Counted from the stretch's first letter, positions 28,901 to 38,135 are shown. The stretch is DNA of 64,000 nt from Legionella gresilensis (GCF_900639865.1 NZ_CAAAHX010000008.1:110971-174970); one strand, 5' to 3'. The notes: generated by a model not told the origin, from the letters alone. Numbers and translations are program-made.

Positions 28901-30448
28901 AAACCTAATTTGCTCTGCTTGTATTTTTATTTCTTGACAAGAAGCGCCTATGGCTGTCGTTGCCTTAAGATGCTCTTGCCTTTCTTCCTCTACCCACCTA
29001 AGCCATAGTTCATTCATTTGAGCAATTATCTCTTTTTTAGCTTGGTTAAGTGGTTGTTCAATTTCAGATTGTAAGGATTTAAAAATATTATCGATGTATT
29101 CTTTAACAGTTGTTAAGTGGGTTATAGCTCCTGAAGTCACAACAAATTTAGTTGTTAACAGTTCTTGCTGCATGAAAAGTGGAGCAAGACCAAATTGGTG
29201 ATAATTAACAAGCAAGGAAGCTAAATGACCTTGTGATTCTTTGATCACTTCGCTTAAAACTGTTTTTGTCCGTAATCTATTAAGCAAATCGTTTTTATCT
29301 TGAATTAAATGCTCATGCGCAACTAAATCAAGCTGTTCTATTTGCTTTAATTTATTAACTGAGTCATATAAAGTTGTTTTAGAATTTTTAGACTCGGTAA
29401 GCTCGCCAACTACTAAGTCTGTAATCTTTGAGGTTATATCAGTTAACTTTGTTTTATAACCTTGCACTAAATAACTAATAGTTCCCTGAATCAATTCAGT
29501 CTTTGCTTTTTCACTTTTTACTTTAGGCGTCTCAGCAAAATCTCTAAAATAATCTGCAATTGTTACATCAATTAATTGGTAACTTTGCGGCGCATATTGT
29601 TTATATAATCCATTGATATCAACCAATTGTTTCGTCTCGCTGAGTTCAAAAGCAAAATTGCCTTGATGAATAATTGGTTTGCCTAGTAATTTTGAAGTAT
29701 CCTCAATTGCCATAGGATTTAAAAAAGAAACTAACTTTGCAAGGTCATCTTTAGGTACAGTCGATAATAATTGAGATACGTCAGCTACAATATCAAACAT
29801 AATTGGATGTTTAATTTGAAAAGCATACCGCTGTAATAATGAATTTAAATACAGGTGTTTAAAATTTCTTAAGAATGTTTGAGTAATGTCACTTATAAGT
29901 TTATTTTGGTTTTTAATATAGTTTAAGGTTAAAAAAGGAAAATTAATGTTTTTCAACAAATCTTCAATGAGTGTTTCGACGCCAAAACTTTGCACAGTTG
30001 AATTTTTTAAAAGGTTTGCTTTTATTTGTATCTTTAATTCATTTATAGTTCCTGCTAAATTCTGTTCATTCTGTGGAATTTCTCGTAAACTCTGTGCTAC
30101 AGCTGTTTGAATGATATTAGCTAAATTCTTTTTAAGAAAACGATATAACTTATAAGTAGGACTTGTGTAATCTTTAGTTGAACTCTTTAAGCTTACCAGT
30201 TTTGGAATTACCAATATGTCAGTTAAACCAGGCCCACTTCCCTGATTGTAAATACCCATAACACTACGCAATTGATCGATTAGCTTTAACAATTTATTGA
30301 TTTGACTAGCCGTTTCTTTTGCTAATTCTGTTTTATCTGCTTTAAACTCTTTATCACTTTTGGCTAATTTAAGACGCGCTTCTATTAATGAAAGTAATTG
30401 ATTAAGGGGGCTATCTGTTACATTTGTATAAGGCATAGTAAAGCTCAC
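25937..30448 (-). CDS. Giant coiled-coil protein, candidate Dot/Icm effector
   Basis: The 1503-residue protein lacks a signal peptide. An N-terminal region (about 1-450) of mixed helices is followed by long coiled coil from about 480 to 1200, very rich in E, K, L and Q. A more globular C-terminal region (about 1210-1500) has a weakly hydrophobic stretch near 1455-1480. Size, composition and lack of bacterial enzyme domains resemble large coiled-coil Legionella effectors such as SdhA, but I cannot show homology. The C-terminal 25 residues are polar with short hydrophobics (DSVVQNNLSIT). The frame begins at GTG 30448; ATG at 30436 is an equal alternative. Low GC, single-gene unit. Confidence 0.75.
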   Translation of the reverse strand: MSFTMPYTNVTDSPLNQLLSLIEARLKLAKSDKEFKADKTELAKETASQINKLLKLIDQLRSVMGIYNQGSGPGLTDILVIPKLVSLKSSTKDYTSPTYKLYRFLKKNLANIIQTAVAQSLREIPQNEQNLAGTINELKIQIKANLLKNSTVQSFGVETLIEDLLKNINFPFLTLNYIKNQNKLISDITQTFLRNFKHLYLNSLLQRYAFQIKHPIMFDIVADVSQLLSTVPKDDLAKLVSFLNPMAIEDTSKLLGKPIIHQGNFAFELSETKQLVDINGLYKQYAPQSYQLIDVTIADYFRDFAETPKVKSEKAKTELIQGTISYLVQGYKTKLTDITSKITDLVVGELTESKNSKTTLYDSVNKLKQIEQLDLVAHEHLIQDKNDLLNRLRTKTVLSEVIKESQGHLASLLVNYHQFGLAPLFMQQELLTTKFVVTSGAITHLTTVKEYIDNIFKSLQSEIEQPLNQAKKEIIAQMNELWLRWVEEERQEHLKATTAIGASCQEIKIQAEQIRFEIGILPEDLEYKLDYVAKKIIELDSKKQAIHTLLQELDLQEKHLKELSVNAVIAKDLVTLFGDGNQKEFQHLYEIENNQLVEIKRVIKQIEITLIEQDSMLKKLEEKVQFEKKMSEGNVNELKNILENKLHSINELRKNFKPEQLQTEQDELASVQALKPKEQIDILHKRVNDSTLDFKESLADFSKSLAILNRNMPLEKRSEIIEILEQLADTERQAVITYIETLEKAHEDDIKNEGLAELYKISSWIDKKLIPAAKGDVPLSQIGGVFEETKAFNNPHIKKLFFDIICPDVVVTAPNHWKEFYQRLRKIFNPSIFQSESTKANNALKLQRLEKLASDTHKILSITNPLKEIISKLKNIDKEITADNLSIAALQQEIQLHGKIKDVENKEKELFTLHQEIQILDKLITLSEEMQLLGSEINDLKNKLDDSPDLIENFKNKQASVEVFQTSLKVISKELQELSLLLKLVDSSSYEAKFKQLNSLCLLLQKDLTELANSYHKEIVNLFDAEITKVQVTKAQFTELFKTYLQNSEPSFASFNILMNKIKDIKNEVKKIEENIRSIRVLSLQEKLDAITANFDELTISLVGKLQNQIQSLIHQAKEKSARVTINIIDVHKENINEAYRQEIEEANLFIKKASSEIAKLKSFLSEDKLAAEGQELLRVIEDTEQSRNKVKKELTIKESCVFSAQSRIATRMILASDFKQELDDYLVNRTKRFSFKDTLLWKDSQARALFINGSPTKEGLKSALENYVNDGNSKKLIKFINTNKFNFPGQHLQPLLNRLIIAVRDYDKTLPIDYSDDFSSEIYAPIVSLRNANSVLKRLFNNNDTKDLALGIKSLYSDIEGMHKYGIDINDKEYLKGNKTNPGQTAIDLAYRLKDSLDEFLVKNEDELIRGGIVRKQRLLSFHENFKTLLHSEDDKLSKHREAWKPIVANIALNIFSLIKLAISKITTRQATFFFQRTQRMQKVDAVEHSLDSVVQNNLSIT

Positions 30449-30530
30449 AAAAGTTTAATTTGTTCTTCAACTAAAATTCGACAATTGTGAGCATTTTTTT
30501 TGCATAAATCAATAAAAATAGCTGATTATA

Positions 30531-31361
30531 TTAATTTTTAGCAAGTTTATTTAATAAATTTCCAAGGCGGCACCCAGCTGTAGCTAGCCGTTGCTTAACT
30601 GTCGTTTTAACAGTATGCTGGTATGCTTTAGATGGTTTATCTCCATTTTTTATTAGATAAGCTAATTCAACTGCTAATTGATGCGATTCTTCAGCCCATT
30701 GGCTAGGATTTAATACATCAGAATTCGCATCACAGGGCCAGCGCTTTTCTAAGTTATGAGCTTTTTTTACTATATCCTGATATGTATATTGCGTCTTTAA
30801 ATAACCACCACCATTATCCCAATAAGCATGTAAATTATTAGCTACGGGATTAGGTGCTAATATAATCAAATTTCCGCCCTGATCACCGTTGGGATAAGCT
30901 TTACTAAATAAACTAACTGCATGCATTGGTTGATGAATATCACCAATAACATGTAACAAAACACGCAAACTAAAACCCTTATCGTAAGTAGTGGCTGTTT
31001 CGTTTTTTAAAATAGCAGTAGCTTCATTAATAGCAAAAATGGCATTAATTTTATCTGGCTCAGTAATAGGCGTGTTATCAATGGAGTAAGGAATATCAAC
31101 ATAGTGTAGTGGTTGCAACCATAGCTCATTTCGGTAGCGTAAGCGATCTAGCCAAGGTGCGGCACTAACCAGTGATTTAGGACCATACACTTCATCAAGT
31201 GCATGGTTATATGCATTATAAATTTGTTTTGCTTGCGGTGTTAGTTGATCGTAAGCAATTTGAGCAACGATGCGATGACCTACATTATTCCATGCGTAAG
31301 CACTTACACTAAAACCTAAACTTATCCCTAAACCTATTATTGCAAAACATTGTTTTTTCAT
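30531..31361 (-). CDS. Secreted S1/P1 nuclease family protein
   Basis: The 276-residue precursor has a signal peptide ending SVSAYA, giving a mature protein that starts WNNVGH; the N-terminal Trp is a zinc ligand in S1/P1 nucleases. Further ligands fit LHVIGDIHQPMH near residues 136-147 and NLHAYWDNG near 177-185. These trinuclear-zinc enzymes cut single-stranded nucleic acids and remove 3' phosphates; the protein should be periplasmic or exported. It begins 3 bases after tolB ends, so it is probably co-transcribed with the tol genes. Confidence 0.9.
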   Translation of the reverse strand: MKKQCFAIIGLGISLGFSVSAYAWNNVGHRIVAQIAYDQLTPQAKQIYNAYNHALDEVYGPKSLVSAAPWLDRLRYRNELWLQPLHYVDIPYSIDNTPITEPDKINAIFAINEATAILKNETATTYDKGFSLRVLLHVIGDIHQPMHAVSLFSKAYPNGDQGGNLIILAPNPVANNLHAYWDNGGGYLKTQYTYQDIVKKAHNLEKRWPCDANSDVLNPSQWAEESHQLAVELAYLIKNGDKPSKAYQHTVKTTVKQRLATAGCRLGNLLNKLAKN

Positions 31362-31364
31362 TAT

Positions 31365-32630
31365 CTATCCTAAATACGGTGACCATGCGGGTTCTTGTAC
31401 ATCACCTTCGCGAGTAGGAAGACGTACCTTAACGCGGCCATCAATTGAAACCATCCCTAATATACCTTTATCTTGATAGCGAGTCGCATATAAAATAAGT
31501 CGACCATTCGGTGCAACAGAAGGTGACTCAGCTACCGGCGAAAACGTTAACTGGTTTATATAGTTTTTACCAATCTCTTGTACCGCAATGGTAAAGCGAC
31601 TATTGTCATCACGATGCAACATAACAATATGTTTTTGATCAGGCGTATAAGAGGCACGAGCGTTATAATTACCTTCATAAGTCATTCGACTAATATTACC
31701 ATCGGTAAGTGATAACTTATAAATTTGAGGTGAGCCTCCACGCCCAGAAGTAAATAATAAAGAACGATTATCAGGCGCAAATCTTGGCTCAGTGTCAATT
31801 GCCTCGCCAAACGTTAACTGTTTTAAACTACCACTGCTTAGGTCGACACTATATATTTTAGGGCTGCCTCCTTTAGAAAGCACTACAGCAAGTTGTCGCC
31901 CATCAGGTGACCAAGATGGCGCACCATTTATCCCCATAAAATCAGTGACTAATGTTCTTCGCCCATTGGCAACATTGACAATAAAAACTTGGGCTTTTTT
32001 CTTTTCAAAAGAAACATAGGCAATGTGACGACCATCAGGAGACCATGAAGGTGACATAAGTGGGGCTGTTGATACAAGTAAACTTTGCGGGTTATGACCG
32101 TCAACATCTGCCACTTCAAGAAAATATTTTGAACGCCCGTCTTGTCGTTGTACTAATACATAGGCAATACGAGTAGAGAAAACACCTTTTTCACCCGTTA
32201 GTTTTTCATAAACTAAGTCACTAATATGATGAGCTAATGAACGCATCTCTTTAGCACTTACTTGAAAGCTTTGCGTTAACAATACGCGGCCCTGCGCTAC
32301 TGCATCAATGAGCTTGAAACTAACCTCATAATGATTAAACCCAGCCTTTAAAACATGGCCTGTTAATAAGCTATCTGCTCCGGCCTGACGCCATACATTA
32401 AATGACACATCTTCCGCTGAGTTACTTGGCAGGGTGACTAATTTAAAGCGCCCAGAAAAACGTAAATCATTATTAATAACATTAGTTAATTCTTGACTTA
32501 CACTATCATAACCAAAAGAGTTAATAGCAATTGGTAAGGCGGAATTAACACCTTGAGTTAGTTCCAAATCTAAGGCAAACAAGGATTTTGCAAACACAAT
32601 AAATAGTAGTGCTATAACTTTCTTAAGCAT
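31365..32630 (-). CDS. tolB: Tol-Pal system protein TolB
   Basis: The periplasmic beta-propeller of the Tol-Pal envelope system. The 421-residue sequence begins with a signal peptide ([12 protein letters not shown]) and the TolB N-terminal domain, followed by five or six propeller blades with [19 protein letters not shown] repeats. It lies 4 bases after tolA. pal and cpoB, which often follow tolB, are not in the window; the next gene is an S1/P1 nuclease. Confidence 0.95.
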   Translation of the reverse strand: MLKKVIALLFIVFAKSLFALDLELTQGVNSALPIAINSFGYDSVSQELTNVINNDLRFSGRFKLVTLPSNSAEDVSFNVWRQAGADSLLTGHVLKAGFNHYEVSFKLIDAVAQGRVLLTQSFQVSAKEMRSLAHHISDLVYEKLTGEKGVFSTRIAYVLVQRQDGRSKYFLEVADVDGHNPQSLLVSTAPLMSPSWSPDGRHIAYVSFEKKKAQVFIVNVANGRRTLVTDFMGINGAPSWSPDGRQLAVVLSKGGSPKIYSVDLSSGSLKQLTFGEAIDTEPRFAPDNRSLLFTSGRGGSPQIYKLSLTDGNISRMTYEGNYNARASYTPDQKHIVMLHRDDNSRFTIAVQEIGKNYINQLTFSPVAESPSVAPNGRLILYATRYQDKGILGMVSIDGRVKVRLPTREGDVQEPAWSPYLG

Positions 32631-32634
32631 TTAC

Positions 32635-33597
32635 CTACCCCCTAACATTTTCAGGTCTTACGGTTAAACTAATATCACGAAATAAATCAAAAGTTGTTGG
32701 GTCAGTTGGCACAGGTAATGGTGATGCTTTATAAATAGCCGTTTGTGCTGAGCGATCGAGTATAGGATCGCCACTACTGCGTATTAAACTTACTTCCAAA
32801 ACTTCTCCACTGGGTGCTAAACGAATCCTAAATTGACTAGATAGGTTATCATTTACATTCTCAGGCAGAATCCATTGTTGGCTAATTGCATTAATAATCA
32901 TTGCCTTATATTTATTTACCTCGCCTGCAATTTTTGCTTTGTCTGCAGCTTCTTTTGCTGCTTGTTCTGCACGGTATCGCGCTGCTTGGGCTTTTGCTTC
33001 CTTCTCAAGCTCTTCTTTTTCTTTTTTTTCTTGCTCTGCTCGAGCTAAATTTATTTGTTCTTCTTGTTTAAGCAATGCAAGTTTTTCTGCCTCTTGGCGC
33101 TGTTTTTGTTCTAATTGCTTTTGTTTATTTTTAAGGTCCTCTAAACGCTTAGTTTCTTGCTCTCTTTGCAGAGTCAATTGTTTTAAACGTTTTTGTTCTT
33201 CTTCTATCGCTTTCTTTTTAGCTAGAGCTAATTTAGCAGCCTCTTCTTTTAATTTGGCTAGTCGTTGTTGCTCTTGCAAACGTGCCTTACGGGCAGCTTC
33301 AGCTTGCTTTTTTAACGCAAGTTGACGATCCTGCTCCGCTTTTTGTTGCTTGACCCGCTCTTCCTTTAAGCGATTTACTGTTTCCATGACTTCTTTACTA
33401 TCAACACTTACTGCTTTTACAATCTCAGGTTTAGGCTGATCTACTACCTCTGCAGGCATTATCTGGCCTGGCTTATTTTCAGTTTCTTTGACTAAAACAG
33501 GTCTGGCACTCATTGATTCAGTTAATAGTAAAATACCTAAAATAAGATGTAAAAAAAGAGCAACGAAAAATGATTTACGATAACTATTATCCATCAT
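32635..33597 (-). CDS. tolA: Cell envelope integrity protein TolA
   Basis: The 320-residue protein has an N-terminal membrane segment (SFFVALFLHLILGILLL, about 9-25), then a long K/E/A/Q-rich helical domain (about 60-225), and a C-terminal domain with INAISQQWILPENVNDNLS and the VSLIRSSGDPILDRSAQTAI block that contacts TolB/Pal partners. The ATG overlaps the tolR stop as ATGA. The plus-strand frame over the repetitive helical region is a composition shadow. Confidence 0.93.
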   Translation of the reverse strand: MMDNSYRKSFFVALFLHLILGILLLTESMSARPVLVKETENKPGQIMPAEVVDQPKPEIVKAVSVDSKEVMETVNRLKEERVKQQKAEQDRQLALKKQAEAARKARLQEQQRLAKLKEEAAKLALAKKKAIEEEQKRLKQLTLQREQETKRLEDLKNKQKQLEQKQRQEAEKLALLKQEEQINLARAEQEKKEKEELEKEAKAQAARYRAEQAAKEAADKAKIAGEVNKYKAMIINAISQQWILPENVNDNLSSQFRIRLAPSGEVLEVSLIRSSGDPILDRSAQTAIYKASPLPVPTDPTTFDLFRDISLTVRPENVRG

Positions 33598-34052
33598 CCC
33601 TGATACTCCTGTGTTGCTTTTAAAGAATCCGTTAATAAGCCAACCTGCTCTGCTCCTGCTTGTTTAAGCAACCCCATAGCAGCAACAACTTTACCATAAG
33701 AAACACCTTGATCGCCTTTAACAAGAACATTCAAGGCCTGGTGTGTTTGTTTCGCTAATTCTAATTCAGCAGCAACGCGTACCATGAGAGCGTGTGGTTC
33801 AATAGGACTGTTAGGCTGACTATGAATATTTAGAAAATAATCACCTTGCTGATTAACAGAAACAATAATGGGTTCACGATCACCAGATGCTAGAGATTCG
33901 CTAGCAGCTTTAGGTAAGTCAACCGTCACCCCTTGTGTTAATAGAGGCGCTGTAATCATAAAGATAACTAATAAAACAAGCATAACATCAATATAAGGCA
34001 CCACATTTATTTCAGCTACTGGACGGATACTAGTTCGCTTTTTTCTTAACAT
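33594..34052 (-). CDS. tolR: Biopolymer transport protein TolR
   Basis: A 152-residue ExbD/TolR-type stator protein: INVVPYIDVMLVLLVIFMI (residues 15-33) holds the membrane helix with the proton-carrying Asp (D23), followed by a periplasmic domain. It works with TolQ to use the proton motive force on TolA. It overlaps tolA by 4 bases and follows tolQ with a 1-base gap. Confidence 0.95.
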   Translation of the reverse strand: MLRKKRTSIRPVAEINVVPYIDVMLVLLVIFMITAPLLTQGVTVDLPKAASESLASGDREPIIVSVNQQGDYFLNIHSQPNSPIEPHALMVRVAAELELAKQTHQALNVLVKGDQGVSYGKVVAAMGLLKQAGAEQVGLLTDSLKATQEYQG

Positions 34053-34053
34053 A

Positions 34054-34728
34054 TTATCCTCTAACTGGCACGGCAGTTTGCTGTTCGATTAGAGCAACTA
34101 GCTCATCTTGAAATAAATCATATTGATTTAATAAATGATTAGCCCGAGTTGAATAACGATTATATGCAATTACTGCAGGAATAGCTGTAAATAAGCCTAA
34201 TGCTGTTGCAACTAGTGCTTCTGAAATACCAGGTGCTACCATACCAATTGTTGCTTGTTGAGCTTGGCCTAATGCTTGAAGTGAAGTCATAATTCCCCAA
34301 ACGGTTCCAAATAAACCGATATAGGGCGCAATTGATCCTACTGAGGCAAAATATGGAAGGTGACGCTCGAGTTTACTGGCTTCTTTAGCATGATTAATTT
34401 GCATCACTCGTTGAATAGGTTCAAGTATGACAGAACCATGTTTTCTGGAACGAATATATTCTTTAAAACCAGCATGAAAAATTGAGGCTAATCCATGCTT
34501 TTCGCGAGGGTTACTATCGATGTCACTGTATAACTTACTTAAATCTGTGCTTTCCCAAAAACGCTTAGTAAAATCATTATATTCGCGTCGTTTACGACTA
34601 AAGTACCAAGCTCGTTGTAAAATAAGTGTCCATGAGAAAATTGATGCAACAAGTAAAATCAGCATCACAAGTTTTACTACAATACCTGCTTGTACAAAAT
34701 AACCCAAAACACTGGCATGGCTACCCAT
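34054..34728 (-). CDS. tolQ: Tol-Pal system protein TolQ
   Basis: The inner-membrane proton channel subunit, with three membrane segments: about 15-35, and the conserved pair in SVGSIAPYIGLFGTVWGIMT and VATALGLFTAIPAVIAYN. The frame extends to ATG 34746, but AGGAGG nine bases ahead of the ATG at 34728 and the TolQ-like MGSHASVLGYFVQAG start make that the better choice (224 residues). Confidence 0.94.
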   Translation of the reverse strand: MGSHASVLGYFVQAGIVVKLVMLILLVASIFSWTLILQRAWYFSRKRREYNDFTKRFWESTDLSKLYSDIDSNPREKHGLASIFHAGFKEYIRSRKHGSVILEPIQRVMQINHAKEASKLERHLPYFASVGSIAPYIGLFGTVWGIMTSLQALGQAQQATIGMVAPGISEALVATALGLFTAIPAVIAYNRYSTRANHLLNQYDLFQDELVALIEQQTAVPVRG

Positions 34729-34775
34729 GTTTTTATTCCTCCACATAATAGGTATGTTAAAATTAATTTACAGCG

Positions 34776-35174
34776 TTATCTAAACTCTTCTGGTAAACGC
34801 TTCGGTTTCATTCCTTTATTTACACATACAACTTTAATATTGGCCAGGCAAAGCAACTTTTGTTTAACTTGTATTCTTTGTTCAAACAACAAACTACAGT
34901 TACTTTTATCTGTGATAAAAGTGCTGATAGATAATACATCATCTAAGCGCGCAGGGTAATAGTAATGCAACTTAATATCTGAGATTGTAAAATAATAATC
35001 AAGCGTTGCGAGCTTAGTCAAAGGTAAATCAGCTTGTCGTAACATTTCTGAACGTGCACGCTCAAAAAAACGAAGATAATTAGCATGATAAACAATACCC
35101 ATAGCATCAGTATCTTCAATGTAGACTCGAAAATTAGTTTGGTAAATCTCTTTAAGATTCATCAACGCGCTCAT
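34776..35174 (-). CDS. ybgC: Acyl-CoA thioesterase YbgC
   Basis: A 132-residue hot-dog fold thioesterase with the 4-HBT signature [21 protein letters not shown] near residues 18-38, including the catalytic Asp. YbgC hydrolyses acyl-CoA or acyl-ACP and interacts with phospholipid enzymes in E. coli. It overlaps the end of ruvB and is followed by tolQ, the standard tol operon arrangement. A second in-frame ATG at 35162 is an equally possible start. Confidence 0.92.
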   Translation of the reverse strand: MSALMNLKEIYQTNFRVYIEDTDAMGIVYHANYLRFFERARSEMLRQADLPLTKLATLDYYFTISDIKLHYYYPARLDDVLSISTFITDKSNCSLLFEQRIQVKQKLLCLANIKVVCVNKGMKPKRLPEEFR

Positions 35175-36183
35175 AATTGGATGATGCTATTCCCAAATGC
35201 TGGTAAGCCAACTCAGATGCTACTCTACCTCGAGCGGTGCGCATTAAAAATCCTTGCTGAATGAGATAAGGTTCAATAACATCTTCAATTGTTCCTTTTT
35301 CTTCACCAATAGCAGCAGCAATACTCTCCACGCCTACAGGTCCGCCAGCAAATCGTTCAATCACGGCAAGTAATAATTTTCTATCCATAATATCAAAGCC
35401 ATGTTGATCAACATCTAACATTTTTAAGGCAAGTTTTGCTATTTCTAAGGTTATGATACCTTTGCCACATACTTCAGCATAATCACGCACACGTCTTAAA
35501 AGGCGATTAGCAATACGAGGCGTTCCCCGTGAACGTAATGCAATTTCACGTGCGCCTTCTTCGTCTGTTGAAACTTTCAATAAACGAGCTGATCGCGCTA
35601 CAATTTTTGTTAGCGCTTCTACTGAATAAAATTCTAAACGCTGAACTATACCAAAGCGATCGCGTAAAGGCGAGGTTAAGGACCCTGCTCGAGTCGTAGC
35701 TCCAATTAAAGTAAAAGGTGGCAGTTCAAGTTTAATAGAACGGGCTGACGGCCCCTCACCGATCATAATATCTAATTTATAGTCTTCCATAGCCGGGTAA
35801 AGTACTTCTTCAATGACGGGATTTAAACGATGAATCTCATCAATGAAAAGAACATCATTTTCTTCAAGATTAGTAAGAAGTGCAGCAATATCACCAGCTC
35901 TCTCCAAAACAGGACCTGAAGTTTGTTTTAAATTGACGCCAAGCTCATGAGCAATAATACCCGCTAATGTTGTTTTTCCTAATCCTGGTGGTCCAAAAAT
36001 TAATACATGATCAAGAGCGTCCTGCCTATTTTTGGCAGCATCTATAAAAATACGCATTTGTTGGCGAACCGCATCTTGTCCGATATAGTCTTCAAGGCTT
36101 AAAGGCCGAATAGCTCGCTCAATAGCATCTTCTTGGCCAGCGGTGGCACTTATGAGGCGATCACTTTGCAGCATAATTTTCAT
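35152..36183 (-). CDS. ruvB: Holliday junction branch migration ATPase RuvB
   Basis: The 343-residue AAA+ helicase motor shows LEDYIGQ, Walker [10 protein letters not shown] near residues 65-73, Walker [10 protein letters not shown] near 116-124, GATTRAG (sensor 1) and the C-terminal winged helix ([18 protein letters not shown]). It drives branch migration with RuvA. ruvA and ruvC, commonly just upstream, are not present here; the upstream neighbour is a gap of about 190 bases and a ygfX-like gene. Confidence 0.97.
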   Translation of the reverse strand: MKIMLQSDRLISATAGQEDAIERAIRPLSLEDYIGQDAVRQQMRIFIDAAKNRQDALDHVLIFGPPGLGKTTLAGIIAHELGVNLKQTSGPVLERAGDIAALLTNLEENDVLFIDEIHRLNPVIEEVLYPAMEDYKLDIMIGEGPSARSIKLELPPFTLIGATTRAGSLTSPLRDRFGIVQRLEFYSVEALTKIVARSARLLKVSTDEEGAREIALRSRGTPRIANRLLRRVRDYAEVCGKGIITLEIAKLALKMLDVDQHGFDIMDRKLLLAVIERFAGGPVGVESIAAAIGEEKGTIEDVIEPYLIQQGFLMRTARGRVASELAYQHLGIASSNYERVDES

Positions 36184-36377
36184 TCTTATAATATATTTTG
36201 CTGCATTCTAACATACTTCTTTAGCTAGGTTGATGGGCTTTTTGTATTTATATTGGTTAGGTTTATTTATATTTAATAATAAGTTTTAAATATGTTTTGT
36301 CTATTATCTATATTTGAAGGACGTAACTGAGTTCAAATTAATTTTATTTAATATAACACCCTATTAACTACTAATTT

Positions 36378-36788
36378 CTAATGCACTTTGTCAATTAATC
36401 TTAAAAGACGTCTTTTATCATGTGAAAGTTGGTCTGCAAAAATAACCATAACTTTACGTGTTACATTGCTACGTAATTCCATTAAAAAGAAAATGCCGCA
36501 ATCTAAAATGATACGCATTTTTTCATATTTAATTTCTAAATCAGAGTTACTAATTAAAATCCATTCATCTTTTAAAAAAATTAATTTCTTAAAATGTTTA
36601 TACGGGATAGGATTATGATAAACAGAAATAAGATTTAAGACTAAGCATAATGTTAAACAACTATTAATAGTCCACCCTAGTTGACTATTAACTAACATAT
36701 AAGCTGCAAAACTATAGATTATAAAAGTAATTCGAAAGTAAGTCGTTGATTTATTTAGTTCGATTATGCATCTGGATAAGTTCAACAA
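36378..36788 (-). CDS. YgfX-like small membrane protein
   Basis: The 136-residue protein has two close membrane segments (about residues 18-33 and 37-56) and a soluble tail. Sequence similarity to YgfX (CptA/DUF1434) is weak and rests mainly on shape and position right after sdhE, as in E. coli. The frame begins at TTG 38 bases inside sdhE; no ATG is available before the first membrane segment, so the start is uncertain. YgfX has been linked to cell division and cytoskeleton inhibition and to SdhE. Confidence 0.6.
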   Translation of the reverse strand: MLNLSRCIIELNKSTTYFRITFIIYSFAAYMLVNSQLGWTINSCLTLCLVLNLISVYHNPIPYKHFKKLIFLKDEWILISNSDLEIKYEKMRIILDCGIFFLMELRSNVTRKVMVIFADQLSHDKRRLLRLIDKVH

Positions 36789-37005
36789 TGGCTAACATCT
36801 CCCTATCAGCTGGTTTTTCACTACCCATTAACCAACAGTATAATTCAGGATCGGACGTATTAAGTAATTGCTCAAATACACTAACTTGATTATCTTGTAG
36901 TTTATCTAATGATTGTTCAATAAAATGGTTAAGTAGCAAATCAAGCTCCAGCATTCCACGCCGGCAGTGCCACTTTATTCTAGCTTTTCGAATTTGATCA
37001 ATCAT
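36751..37005 (-). CDS. sdhE: Succinate dehydrogenase flavinylation factor SdhE
   Basis: An 84-residue five-helix protein with the conserved RRGMLELDLLL (about 15-25) that helps covalent FAD attachment to SdhA. LNTSDPELYCWLMG near 48-61 matches the second conserved region. It is divergent from ygfZ, as in E. coli, with a gap of about 70 bases, and overlaps the ygfX-like gene. Confidence 0.93.
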   Translation of the reverse strand: MIDQIRKARIKWHCRRGMLELDLLLNHFIEQSLDKLQDNQVSVFEQLLNTSDPELYCWLMGSEKPADREMLAIVELIQMHNRTK

Positions 37006-37077
37006 CGTCTTTTAATTGTCAAAAAAGGCGATATTACACTAAAATTTGTACTTATCGCAATTAAGGTTAATATAAAT

Positions 37078-38052
37078 ATGAACCAAGAATCTTATCTCAT
37101 CAATACACGCGCCTATACCGCACTGCAAAATATCAATCAGGAACTTATTTTAAATAGCGATAAAAATTATCTTTTTGATTTATCTTATTTGGCAATATTA
37201 AGTGTTGAAGGTAATCAAGCTGAATCCTTTCTACAAGGGCAACTAACTTGTGATGTGCGAGATGTAAGCCAAACAACTATGCGGCAAGGCGCATTATGTA
37301 ACTTAAAAGGACGCATTCAAGCATTATTGGATATTGTTAAGACCACAACTTACCAACTTATTTTACCCGCTGATCTCATTGCAGATACGCAAACAAGTTT
37401 GAGTAAAGTGGCAATATTATCGCGCGTGCAGTTAAGTATTAAGAATGACTATAAAGTGTATGGCTTTTATTTAGCTAATAAGCATGACAAATTGCCACCT
37501 AAAATACACTTACCTGCGGAAAAATATGGTTTATCTATAACTGAGGATGGTTATTGTTATTGTATTGACGAATCGTCTTTTTTAATTATTAGTTCTGTAG
37601 CTAATCAAGAAGCTTTAACAGCGCCATTTATAAGTAGTCAACAATTTTGTGGTTCATTGGCTTGGCATTATTTACGAATCAAACAGGCAAAAGTTGAGAT
37701 TTATCCAAATACGCGTGGTTTATTTTTACCTCATCGCCTTGAGCTTCATCATCAAGGTTATATTAGTTTTAATAAAGGATGTTATAAAGGGCAAGAGATT
37801 ATTGCACGTACTCATTATCGGGCTAAACTCAAACATCAATTAGCAATTTTTGCAATTGATACTAAAGAACCATTCAATGCAGGAAGTAAAATCTTTGATG
37901 AATCAGCACAACGAGAAGTAGGAGAAATTATTGACTATTGCCCTTTATCGACAGATGGTAAATTTTTAATTGCGGTAAGCATTCTACACAATCATCCTAA
38001 TAAAGTTATTTTTGAGGGCCAGAAGGAAAGTATTACATTAAAGAAAAGTTAG
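37078..38052 (+). CDS. ygfZ: Folate-binding protein YgfZ
   Basis: A GcvT-like folate-binding protein that supports iron-sulfur cluster enzymes. The signature is KGCYKGQEIIARTHYR near residues 234-249, with the conserved Cys; FLQGQLTCDV near 51-60 is also typical. The frame extends to 36967, but that would run through the sdhE start. The ATG at 37078 gives 324 residues, normal for YgfZ. The neighbouring flavin factor SdhE shares the theme of respiratory complex assembly. Confidence 0.92.
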   Translation: MNQESYLINTRAYTALQNINQELILNSDKNYLFDLSYLAILSVEGNQAESFLQGQLTCDVRDVSQTTMRQGALCNLKGRIQALLDIVKTTTYQLILPADLIADTQTSLSKVAILSRVQLSIKNDYKVYGFYLANKHDKLPPKIHLPAEKYGLSITEDGYCYCIDESSFLIISSVANQEALTAPFISSQQFCGSLAWHYLRIKQAKVEIYPNTRGLFLPHRLELHHQGYISFNKGCYKGQEIIARTHYRAKLKHQLAIFAIDTKEPFNAGSKIFDESAQREVGEIIDYCPLSTDGKFLIAVSILHNHPNKVIFEGQKESITLKKS

Positions 38053-38099
38053 CTTAGCTTACTTATCGTAACTCATAAATGATTCCTAACAATTAAAAT

Positions 38100-38135
38100 C
38101 TACTGGATTCCGCGAACAAGTCGCGGAACGTATGT
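38100..38135. repeat. Dispersed palindrome between convergent genes
   Basis: CTGGATTCCGCGAACAAGTCGCGGAACGTA: an eight-base perfect stem TTCCGCGA/TCGCGGAA around loop ACAAG. It lies between the convergent ends of ygfZ and the glutamate dehydrogenase gene, a classic position for REP elements, and may assist 3' end formation. Confidence 0.7.

Noticed and set aside
25937..30448. PmrA- or CpxR-type effector promoter upstream of the giant coiled-coil gene
   Set aside because: Neither a CTTAAT-type direct repeat nor GTAAA-N5-GTAAA is visible in the bases before 30530.
32939..33325. 128-codon Ser/Phe/Cys-rich plus-strand frame
   Set aside because: It is the complement of the Lys/Glu/Ala-rich TolA helix; composition explains the open frame.
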